Source of the DNA: Certhia americana
Taxonomy: Eukaryota; Chordata; Aves; Passeriformes; Certhiidae
Assembly (NCBI GenBank): GCA_018697195.1
Contig: CM031872.1
Coordinates: 7,595,197 to 7,659,196 of the forward strand
Direction: 5' to 3'
DNA: 64,000 nucleotides
The position numbers were made by a program, and so were the translations under genes. This document shows, piece by piece, positions 47,090 to 57,332 of the stretch (positions are counted from its first letter, which is position 1; the number at the start of each line of letters is the position of its first letter). The notes beneath the pieces are model-generated. The model worked only from the letters and a program-made list of their open reading frames with translations. It made no database searches and was not told where the DNA came from.

Positions 47090-49850
47090 CATTTGACTGA
47101 AATGGGGATTTCCTCCCAAATTTCCCTTCTGGAGCCATGTGGCTGCACTGCTGTGCCTGTGCTTCCCAGTGACTCGGGTTGGGAGCAAGGCCAGAGCTTT
47201 GTGTTTTGTTGGATGCAGCAGCTCCAGGTGTGCCCCTGGTAAACCCAATCCCAAACCCACACAGTGCAGCAGTGCCAAAACCTGGGTGCTGTGCAGCTCC
47301 TCCATCCAAACCACCTCCTAAATTCAAATGTCCTCAAAACCCAACATGTGGGAGCTGCTTTCCACAGCTTAGAGAGCTTAACTTAAGCAGTAAGCTTAGC
47401 TTACTGCTAAGAAATTTGGGATGCTTTTATCCCGGATAAGAGACAACTCAGGGACAAGGATTCCCCTCCTCTTCCAGCTGGGAGAGGGGCACATGTCAGA
47501 TCTGATTGTTTCAACAATGTCTTTTGTTTATAAATACTCACTCACGGGGTGTTTGGTTGTGCCAGAGGTCCCTGGGTGCATCCACACCCACCATCACCCT
47601 GTGCAAAAGGGGAAGGTTGAACCCCTTTTGTTTCTACCCCTCTAAGACTCTCCTGCCCTAAATCAGGGCTCCTAGCCATTCCCTGCACCTGAGTTTTCCT
47701 GAGTGTCCTGTGCACTTGGAAGACCTGCTGAAACTTTTGTGTCTCACAAAGCTCCTCTCAGTGCACAGAAGTGGGGCTCAGCTTCCTGCTGCCTGGTGGC
47801 CACCTCATCCCTCAGCCTCTGGAGGCTCTTGTCAGACAGCACAGGAACCTCCAGGTTACAGAGAGGACTTTTCCTGCCAGAAGATGGGATGCAGGACTCG
47901 AGTCCCAGCTCAAAAGGCTCTTTAGATTGTCCCTAAAGGTTTCCTTAGCTGGCAAAAGCTCTTCCTGAGTCAGGACACATCTCTGTTGTGCTTGGAGCAG
48001 TGATTTGTGGCAGGCTGCTCCCACCCTGCTGCAGACACTGTGCTTGATCCCCTCCTCCAGCAGTTCCAGCAGCACTGGGATGGCTGTTCCCTATCACTGC
48101 TGGCTGGGCTCATGGGGACACATGCAGGTGCTCTGCACCTTGCAACTGCATCCCAAAGCCAGAGTGGGGTTTGGACCAAATTCCCTTTTTGTATTTGCCC
48201 TGGGAAAAGTGCAGGGTGATTCCAAACAAGTCTGTAGTGAAGAAGATGCTGTTAGTGCCCACGAGAGCAGGGCAGTGAAGGAGAAGGGTAAGAGGGAATA
48301 GGAAATAGCTCATGTCCTGAGAGCACAGACTGTGACCCCACTGGGCAATCTGTGCTGCACCTTTCCCAGGGCTGGGTTCAGGACAGGGGGTCCCATGGGC
48401 AGGAGCTCAAATTGCTCTGGTATGTGAGTTGGGAGGAGTTCGTTTTATGTCATACAGTGATTATGAGCTGCTCTCCCCAGGCCTGTGGTCTTGGAGCCCT
48501 CCCAGTTCCTCCAGCAGGAACTGGAGTGGGGGTTCCTGGGACACTCCTGCACCAGGAATGGGGGAGCATGGCTGGGATGTGCCCTGTGCTTCTCCATGGA
48601 CATGGCCCAGCTCCAGCCAGGGGCAGGTGGGTGGGTGCACAGCTCTGGATAGCTTCAACTGCCTCGGGGAGAAGAGATTTGGTTTTAAATATTCCTAAAA
48701 AGGACCTAATCCCCAGCAGCCTCCCTTTATCAAAGCAGCCTGTCTGAAGCTGCCTCCAGGGGTGGGTGCTGGCTGGTGGTGCCAGCCTGGCTGCCAGGCT
48801 GAGTCCTCCTGGGATTTCCCTGCACCATGGGAAGCTGTGATGACCCTGGACCTGAGCTTTCTCTTACACAGCACAGCATCAGCTCAGCCTTGCTGGGCTT
48901 GCCCAGTCCCTGAGCTCCCTGAATGCTGCTGGGGCTGCTGCCACTGCTGTGTGCCCACCCAGCAGGACCTTGTCCTCTCTCCTGAGGCTTCTGGCTGTCC
49001 CTGAGGATCTGTGATGTTGGCCCAGGGCACCTGAACAGTGTTCGCAGAGAGAGGCAAATGAAGGGGTGCAGAGAGATCCCAACTCCATGTACACCAGTGA
49101 CTTGTCCCCGTCAGGGCAAGGAAAAGCTGCTGGCAATCCCTAGAAGGGATTCGTTGCTTTCTTTCCAACTTGTGTGGTCATCACTAAACAGGTGAGGTGC
49201 CACCAGGAAAGCAGATTTTGATCCCAGTGATGGCAGGGAAGATCAGGGCTGCAAGAGAGGAGAAAAGAGCAAGGACAGCCCAGGTAGGTCAGGGCTGCAA
49301 CTCCTCTGAGGGTGCAGAGGAATGTCTGCAGTGGCTTTTGAGACCATGCAGTGATGGGGTGAGTCCTGGAAAGGTGGAGGGAGGACAAGTAACCCCTCTC
49401 CTTGGGAACGAGGGGGAGGGACAGGCAAATACAGGAGTGAATGCATTACCTGTGAGCATCCTGAAGAGATGGGGGAAATTACAACTAAGGTTTCTTTAAA
49501 ATAGTTGTAACCATAGAATCTAGTTTCTTCCTCTTACAGGATATTCAGAGAATAGCTGTTAATAGATGGGATGAACTGGAAAAAGTTTACCAGAGCTGTA
49601 AATATTCCATAAATGGTGGGAGAACAGAGTCAGACAGACACGGTTTGTTTGCCCATGGAATTTGGAGGGGAAGGGGAGCTGAGAGGCATCCAAACACTGC
49701 GGGAGACAGGCTTGGGATGGAAATCATAAATTAGAGGAAAGGTCTGAAAGAAGGTGCTGCAGAGGAGCGCGGGAGTGAGCAAATGCACGTTCCAGGATGG
49801 GGAGGGTGAAGGGCTGAAAGGAAAACAAGCCTGGGGGCATCGCAGCACTC
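47090..49850. other. Intergenic region downstream of TOR4A
   Basis: Moderately GC-rich sequence without a recognisable exon, RNA gene or clear mobile element. Open frames here are short and compositionally unremarkable. Confidence 0.5.
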
Positions 49851-49869
49851 CCTGTCTACAGGAGGGATA

Positions 49870-50081
49870 ACACCCCGGGGCCCGAGAATGGCAAACATCC
49901 CATTAAAATGTATAAATAGGTGTGTTGCATATGCAAGAGATGAAGTAATGCCGGGTCACGCCGGAGCAGCGTGGCACCATATTTGGGCACCTCTCGGGCA
50001 GGGAGGGAGGGAGACCTCGGTGCTGAGCCCCCCAGCATCCTGCCGGGAACGGGGAGCGATGGAGCCCGGGGAGGAGTCTCA
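49870..50081 (+). promoter_or_regulatory. Candidate TATA promoter and short first exon
   Basis: A TATAAATAG element lies at 49911-49919 between a CCCCGGGGCCC stretch and a GC-richer segment. An ATG at 50059 opens MEPGEESQ and meets a consensus donor (CAG|GTGAAG) at 50082. It might belong to the TOR4A-like fragment 5 kb downstream. No protein match supports it, so this is only a positional suggestion. Confidence 0.22.
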
Positions 50082-50937
50082 GGTGAAGCACGATAAGAGG
50101 TTTCAAATATGCAAAACACGGACAGAAAGGAGACAGCGGTGCTTGGTTCCCCCAGCCTTCCTCGGGCAGGGTGTGGAGTTGGCTCCGGAGAGTGAGGTTT
50201 TATGTAAAACTTTGGGGAAATTGCTGGAGCTGCAGCACCAAAGTGGACTGAGAGAGAGGATGCAGGGTTGCTGCCGCTGGCCCCGGGACAGAGGGTGGTT
50301 CAGGCAGAGGCACAGGACTCTGCTCAGGGGTCCCGGGAGGTCCCACTTTGCCTGTTCTCTGTCACCCCTCCTGCCTGCCAAGGGTCCAGCAGGAACTTCC
50401 CCCTACCCAGCACTGAGCTGCTCTCGCTGGCAGCGCTCAGCAGTCAGAGATTGCACCAATTTAACATCATTCCTCTGTAAGAGATGTGCTTCAGTTCCTA
50501 AAACATGTGGATTTAGGTGCAAAGTTTCGGGCAGCTGCATCTGAAAGCTGCCAGCCTGGGGCAGGGTGGTGAGATCAGCTCAGATAGATTGATTTCCAGG
50601 CGGGATGGGTTAGAGGCAGTGGAAAGCAGCCAGCACTGAAACTAGAGTGTGCAGATTAATGACGTAATAAACTAATCTGGAAACTCGTTTACTTCCCTTT
50701 TACACTTTCCCCTCATCAATTCAGTTTATCGATATATATTAGGTATTATTTTAGGGTATTTAGAGCTACCTCAGGGGACCTGTAGCCATCCCCAGGCAGT
50801 GCCTGCAGAAGGAACAGTCCTCCCAGCACACTTTGTATTCTCCAGTTACAGATGTGGAGATGGTGGTCTCTCCCTGTCTCCTGAGCAGTGTGGGATGTGA
50901 CATCAGCTCCAGCTCCTCCTCCAGCTCTGGAGGTCAT

Positions 50938-51180
50938 AGCAGAGCCCCTCACAGCTCCATGCAGGATACAAACAGTCCAGGATCTTCTGTGGATGCTAAT
51001 TTGAGTTTTGTGCTTCCTGTGATGTCTTATCAGTTGATCCCTCAGGCTGGAATTCAGCTGCCCTAATTTTGGTAACTTGAGGAAGCCTGAGTAAGTCTGC
51101 CTGGGATTTCCCTATCTCTGCCTCCTGAAAAAAGCCTGTCCAGGAACCCAGGCCTGGAAAAAACCACCTGGAAAACCTCC
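50938..51180 (+). repeat. Diverged duplicated segment, copy A
   Basis: About 240 bp aligning by eye with 56653-56890, with shared blocks such as CTCAGGCTGGAATTCAGCTG / CTGAGGCTGGGATTCAGCTG and GCCTGAGTAAGTCTGCCTGG / GTCTGAGTAAAGCTTCCTGG. I could not assign it to a known repeat family. Confidence 0.65.
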
Positions 51181-51189
51181 CCTGAGGTG

Positions 51190-54100
51190 AGTGGACATTT
51201 TTGTGGCCAGCAAGTGATAAGTGAAAGAATGTAAAGCATTAATTGCGGCCAAATCCTCTGTTTTCACCTGTACCTTTGCCCCTCTCCTGCTCCTATCAAA
51301 TGTGCCTCACTGTCCAAATACCCTCACTCAAACCAGACCCACGTGGTATCTTTCCTACTCTTCTGAGAAAAAAAAAAAAAAGTTTAAAAAAATTCAAAAT
51401 CCTGCAAAAAGACATTCCCAGAATCTTTGGTTTCTTTCTAAACTCTCTGAGCCACCCAATATAATTTTTGTGCAGCAGCAGTTGCAGGTGTGACTGTCTG
51501 AAAATCATGGAATTCTGTGTTGCATTCCCACCCAGCCATCCCCGAATGCCAGGTTTACCAAAACTGTGACTGAAGGAGTTTGTGCCCTCTCAGCTGGCAC
51601 AGCTTGGTGTTTTTATCCTGTGATTTTCCTGACATATTGAGCAAACTGCCCAGTTCTTCCTGAGGTGATTTCCTCCACCCCCTGTGGGGTCAAGGCCCCT
51701 GAGTCACAGGCTTGCTCTCACTGAGGGTCTGCATCTCCCTGGGTGCCGTGGGGGCCTTGGAAAGTCAGTTCTGAGCTTTTCCTTCGAGGATAAGCTGGTC
51801 CTTGGCTTCAAGGTTGTTGCTTCTCTCTCCAAGAGAAGAAGTGCCTTGGGTTTGCTCCAGCTGTTCTGGGTGATGGAATGAGCATTTCTGCCCCTCCCTG
51901 CAGATCCCTGCAGCACAAACAGCTCTGGGTTCCTGGGTGGCTCGAGGTCGGAACACGATGCTGAGCATTGCAGAACTCTTTGGCCTGACGTGACCTGGTG
52001 TCCTCAGCTCCATCTGTGCCATGGCCTCTGTCACCCCCAGCTGCAAAAGCCACTCCTTGGTGCTTCCTTCTGCCAAACACCCAGCACTTCCAGCTCTGAG
52101 TGCTGCTCCTGATGCAGCCACGGCTCAGTTTTTGTCTTTGGTGGTCAGTGAAATGCACTGAAGTCTCTGGGTGAGAAAGGGTGGATGAAATCAAATTCTT
52201 TGGATCCAGCTCTACAGTTATTTTTATTTCTCCTTGCACCTGGTGGCAGAAGATCTGCTTCTTGCAGGGCTGATTCATCTCCTCACATGAGCAGGATCCT
52301 GTGACCTGCTTGGACAAGCTCACCTGGGAGTTATAAATACATCCCTGTGTTACACTGGCATGACAATAATGGGTAATGGGGATTGGAAATAGGAACAGGA
52401 TTTGTCCCTACAGGTCCCCCCCTCTTCCTGGGGCTCCTTTTGAGGCTGGGTTCGTACTCGCCTTTCCCTCCACCTGGGAGTTGGGCAATGCTGGGGAGGT
52501 GGATTAGGGGGGTGGGAGGTGGAACTTCACTGAAAACTCCTATGTAGTGAACAGCAGGTGATGCCACTGGTGCCAGAGCTGGAGGCAACCTCTGGGTGCC
52601 TGTGCTTCAGGAGCTGCCTGTTAACTGCACTGGGGTGACACAGCTCAGGTGATGGGACAGCTGGAGAAAGATGATTTGATCTGTCTTCCTCCTTGGATAT
52701 GATCCTGATTGAAATAAAGAGAATTGAATGTGACACCAAATCTTCTGGTTTTGTCTTTAACACCCACCCAGAACCCAGGTGTGCGTTTGGGGCAGTTTCT
52801 CCTGGCCTGAACCCCACGGTCTGGGAAGATGTTACCAACCCCCAGCCTGACTCAGGGTGGGTTTGAGGGCCCAGACACCACAGGCAAAGCAGCAACAATC
52901 CACATGAGTTATCTCTGAATTGTGTGCTTCTTCTAAACCACTAATGTGCCTTGGGTGCTGCCCAACAACATTTCACCAGTCCAGACAGGGATGGGCAGTG
53001 ACTGGGCCATGGTCACTGAGAACAGTGTTTGAGGGGGTGAGCCATTCCACCCCACTCCAAACAGCTTCCCTGAGAGATGGTGAGCCTTGAGGCTGCCTGG
53101 GCCAATTTTTACATCCTAGGAGCTGCCTTGCCTTGAGTGGGGGATGTTGGAAGCAGCAGATTTTTTTCTCCCAGCCCTCTGGACTTTGCCTCATACAGGA
53201 GAGGGGGAGAAAGATTACCAAAACCCACTGAAGTGCTGTCTGTAAGCCCTGGCTGTGCCTCAGGTGTAAGCACTCACTTGGGCAGCACAAGGGAGAGCCC
53301 TGAGGAAGGATTTTTCAGCAGCAAGTGCCTTGAGGGGAGCTCCAGGTTTTAATTAGGGTTAGGGATGATTACAAAAGCCACCAGCAGCGTTGCCATGTGG
53401 GAAATCAAAGCCCCATCACCTTGGATGGATTGGGTGGCACATTCCTAAAAGAGGGACCCCATGTACAGCAGTCACTGTGTTAGTTATTTTATTTTTGCAT
53501 GAGTTTCCAGTGGAATAAGCCTGATGAGTGAGTGTTCTCCCACTGTGACAGCAGGTGACACAGGGGTGATTTACAGTGCTGGGAGCACAGGGGGTTGATG
53601 CCTTGTGACTCAGAGCCAACATCACTTTGGTTTTCCAACAAGCAGAAAGCAAGAAATGTTAGGAAGCCCAAAGGGCAAGAGGAGATGTCAAAGAATAGTT
53701 TTTTAATGGTCAAAAGATAGTTTTAAAATTGGAATTTTTTTTCCCTTTGCTTCTTTGTGGTGGTTAAAGGCTGCCTAGAAAGACTTGGGAGTGATCAGGT
53801 TCTATTTATCTGATCTGGTGGAAGGTGTCCCTGCCCACAGCAGTGGGGTTGGAAGCAGATGATCTTTAAGGCCCCTTCCAACCCAAACCATTCTAGAAGT
53901 TTATGATTCTAGTATTTGATATTACAGTAGCCATCCAGTGATGACTGCCCAGGTCTTTTTACAGAAATGTGTCTTTCATTCCCTCCTGCTTGAGGTGGCC
54001 CACAATGACCAGGACACACGAAGTTTGCAGCTAAGTCTTCCAAATTCATGACAAAGACCTGAGAGAGCTGGGGCCCTTTCCAGTAAGTTTGTGGGCACCC

Positions 54101-54840
54101 AGGCCTTTCAGGCTCTGTTTAGTCATTATAAGGCACAAAGAATTTGAACGTGAGTGCTGGTTTTTTCCTTTTCTGGGCATATCTGAGATGGAGCTTGCCA
54201 GAGCAAGTGCTGAGTTTGCTCATTTTTCTGGAGCAGAGTGCTGAGATTGCACAGGGTTAGAAGAGAAACTGTGGTCTCCCATCTCCATCCCTCCAGCTCA
54301 AGGCCAGGGTTACTGGTGGATGGGATGGGAAGGCAGGGGACAGCATGGCCATCCCCAGATTCTGTTCTTTATAGCAAAGATGTGAATTTCAATGAAGGAC
54401 ACTCTCAAAAGTACTAAAATGTCTCGAGGCAAAACCTTGTGGCAGACAGTGGTAATAAAGGAGAACAAGAACTGAGGAGGAGAAAACTTGGAGCGTGCCC
54501 TTACACTGCTGTTAGCAGTGAGTGCCCCTGGGCAGATACTGGGCAGATAGGGGCTGCTGGGGTGCAGACATTCCAGAGTGATTTCTGAGCCAGCTGAGCT
54601 CCTCCCATCATCACTTCACTCATCAAAGTAAGTATTTATAGCACAGGTAGGAGCAGGGGGAGAAATCAAAGAGGAGCTCCCTAGAAGGATGCATAAATCA
54701 CTCCAAGAGTTCAGCTCTGGGGCTCTGCATTTTTTGCTTTAATGAGAGTGAATAAAAACTCTGGTGTTATTAGTAATATTTCCTAATATTATTTCAGTGG
54801 TCTGCTTTTTGCATTAAAATAATCTTTGAAGTATTTCCAT
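51190..54840. other. Intergenic region before the TOR4A-like fragment
   Basis: It contains an A-rich run at 51369-51395 and a CR1 tail at 53811-53913. No coding exon was recognised in 3.6 kb. Confidence 0.5.
53811..53913 (+). repeat. CR1 LINE 3'-end fragment
   Basis: Sense CR1 tail: GGTGGAAGGTGTCCCTGCCC, GATGATCTTTAAGGCCCCTT, CCAACCCAAACCATTCTAG, ending in ATGATTCTAG. Confidence 0.88.
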
Positions 54841-54886
54841 AGAGTTCTCCCAGCTTTCAGAGCCAAGCCTGCAGACTACTAAGGAC

Positions 54887-55402
54887 ATGCTGTTTTACAC
54901 CAGAGAAAACATTTTCTCCAGCACAGATCTGCTGAGAAACAATTCAGAAAATCTGTCCAGGCCGATGTTTGCTGCCCAAGCTGTCAGGAGACCTTCAGGC
55001 CTCTCAACAAAGCGGAGCAGGAAATCCAGGAAGGTGCTGTACCCAACCCATGTGAGAAAATATTTGCCACGTCAAGAAAAAGACCCAGTCAAGCGGTGGC
55101 TGCTCTTCTGTGCTGGCATCATCTTCATCCAGGTGTTAATTGAGGCTCCAGAGCAGGAGAGGCTGGCTGGGGGACAGAGCCCCGGAGAGAAGCTGCTCTG
55201 TGCAGCAGCGTCCCCAGGAGCTGCCGGGCTCGCACGGAACCGCTCCAGAGAACATTCAGCTATTGCAGGAATCGTTTCCTCCGCAGCTCCGGGGCACCAG
55301 GCTCTCGGGCACAGCACGGCTGATGTGCCACAGCAAGCCTGGAGCCATCCGCACGCTTTCCGCAGGCGCTGCTGGGCCGGCTCCTCCCGGGCAGAGCTCT
55401 GA
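54887..55402 (+). pseudogene. Torsin-4A-like fragment lacking the AAA+ core
   Basis: The 171-residue frame resembles TOR4A only in its first ~86 residues. KRSRKSRKVLYPTHVRKYLP pairs with the KKSRRKSRMVLYP...KKYLP block of TOR4A, and KRWLLFCAGIIFIQVLIE pairs with KRCLLLLIAIIFFQILNAIE (apparently two residues shorter before IE). After that the similarity stops and the frame continues in Arg/Ala-rich sequence to a stop. No Walker A, Walker B or GCK module is recognisable anywhere downstream in the window. A donor-like CAG|GTGTTA sits at the point of divergence (after 55132), so a spliced gene with a distant second exon cannot be excluded. It lies in the same orientation as TOR4A, 9 kb downstream, which suggests an old tandem duplication later truncated. 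Called a pseudogene because the enzymatic part is missing. Confidence 0.6.
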
Positions 55403-55423
55403 GCTGGCTGCAAGGGCTGCTCT

Positions 55424-55465
55424 GCCCTGCCCTGTCCCTGCTCTTGTCCCTGTCCCTGTCCCTGA

Positions 55466-55533
<68 letters not shown>

Positions 55534-55548
55534 TTCTCCCTCTCCCTC

Positions 55549-55584
<36 letters not shown>

Positions 55585-55629
55585 CCCTGTCCCTGCCCCT
55601 GTCCCTGTCCGTGTCCCTGTCCGTGTCCG

Positions 55630-55662
<33 letters not shown>

Positions 55663-55701
55663 CGTGTCCCTACCCTGTCCCTGCCCTGCCCTGTCCCTGT
55701 C
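55424..55701 (+). repeat. (CCCTGT)n hexanucleotide tract
   Basis: About 280 bp of near-perfect CCCTGT/CCCTGC units with scattered CCGTGT and CTTCTC variants. Because six is a multiple of three and the unit has no stop, every frame on both strands is open across it, producing dipeptide-like frames that are not genes. Confidence 0.95.
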
Positions 55702-56652
55702 GAAACACATCGGCTGCCGGAGCAGCCTAGAGGATCCTGCACCCCTCCACGGGGACACCGGGACTCTGGATGGTGACACGGGGCCGGCAGAGGCGTTGAT
55801 GAACGCCCAGCAGCAGGAGCTGGGCAGTTTTTCCTGCTGATTTGTTTGTGACTGTGATTAGAGACTGTGGTTTCCACTAGCTGCCACAAAAGGCTGCAGG
55901 ACTTAGAACTGCCCTTCTGGGCCGGGTTTGTGCTGTGCTGACCTACCTGTCACTGTTGCATGACTGTCTCAATGCTGGATTTGTGTGTTGTAATTCAGTG
56001 TCAGTTCTTAGGAGTTAAAGTAGCTCAGCTCTCAAAGTACCCAGAGACCAAAACTCCCAAGCACTGCTTTCCCTTGGTAATGTTGTAAGAATAAACTGCT
56101 GACATCAGATTTTCACAGTGTTTTACAACTTAGATATTAAAATTAAGATTTTCTGGCCATCCTGTGGAAATAAAATGGTCCAAGCAGCAAGAACAGTGGG
56201 GTGGGAGCCATGGCATGAACTGGACTGAGAAACTGGGAGATGTCCATCAGCCTGGGGCAGATGTTGTGGCTCTAGCTGGGGAGATGGCAGCAGATGAACC
56301 CAGCACTGGGATATCTTACTGGGAGAACCCTGGGAGATCCCTAAAACCATGGGGCATGCTAAGAAGAAGAGTTGATCGAGGGGTGATTGAACTAGAAATC
56401 ACCAGTGGTCCCTTCTCATACAGTTCCACCATTATTTCTGTGTTGAGCAGGGGGTTCCTGGGTGGTTCTGTGCATGAAACATGGGATTGCCCCAGCTCCA
56501 GGGCACTGCAGGTGTGGGTTTTTTGGAGACAGTGATGACGTGTGGGGGCTGCACAGCAAGGGCTGGGGCAGCTGCCTCCAGACACAGGCAGGCAGCGGGA
56601 TCCAGGAGTGAAGGAATCGGGTTCAGGAGCTGCTTCTGCTCCTTGGGGCCCA

Positions 56653-56890
56653 CAGCAGAGAGCCACTCATGGCTCCTTGCAGGAAATGCAGAGGGCAGGA
56701 TTTCCAGTGGATGGTGTTCTCAGCCTATTGACTTTGCTGGGCTGTTTTCTCAGACAGCCCCTGAGGCTGGGATTCAGCTGCCTTAATTTAGGCATTCTGA
56801 GGAAAGTCTGAGTAAAGCTTCCTGGGATTTTCCCAGCCCAGTCTCCTGGGAAGGGGCTGCCTGGGGAAAAGCATGTGAAACACCTGCTCC
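56653..56890 (+). repeat. Diverged duplicated segment, copy B
   Basis: It matches 50938-51180 block by block with substitutions and small indels. Copies A and B flank the TOR4A-like fragment in direct orientation. Family not recognised. Confidence 0.65.
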
Positions 56891-57039
56891 AAGCCATGCC
56901 CATGCTCTGGACTCATGTCTTTCATGTATCAGGGCTTCCCCTCATGAAGTTCACCCCCAAAACACCATGTTATGTCTGTGCAGCCCAAGCTTTGCCCTCT
57001 AGTTTTCCAGCCCAACCACCCATGCTGCAGAACAACTTC

Positions 57040-57180
57040 AAACTTCTGCCAGGTTGCTCAGAGATATGTCCAGCCCAACTTTTAAAAATCTCCAAGCATG
57101 GAATCTCATCACCTCCTTGGCCACATGATGACAGATCTGGTGAGCCTCACACAGCTGTTCACTGAGCAGTGTCCCAGAAA
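57040..57180 (-). repeat. Weak CR1-like relic (antisense)
   Basis: The order of a CCAGGTTGCTCAGAG-like start, TCCAGCCCAACTTT, AAATCTCCAAGCATGGAATC and CTTGGCCACATGATGAC resembles the reversed CR1 body, but identity is low. Confidence 0.35.
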
Positions 57181-57332
57181 ACAGGTGTTTTCTTGGGAAC
57201 AAGCAGCTTAGGTCTGGATAAACTCTGAATTTAGAGGTTTCATAATGACCCACAACAGGCAGGGGATGGGAGTGACTGTGTGACCCAGGAGGGGGAGGAA
57301 TATGGGTGGCACATGCAGTGATGACACAGGAA

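Larger units (their letters stand above)
55710..57332. other. Region between the hexanucleotide tract and the duplicated block
   Basis: It contains duplicated segment copy B (56653-56890) and a weak antisense CR1-like stretch (57040-57180). No torsin continuation or other gene was recognised. Confidence 0.5.

Noticed and set aside
55072..55889. Several long frames with GQ, RD, SL or PV dipeptide repeats
   Set aside because: They are artefacts of the (CCCTGT)n tract, which has no stop in any frame.
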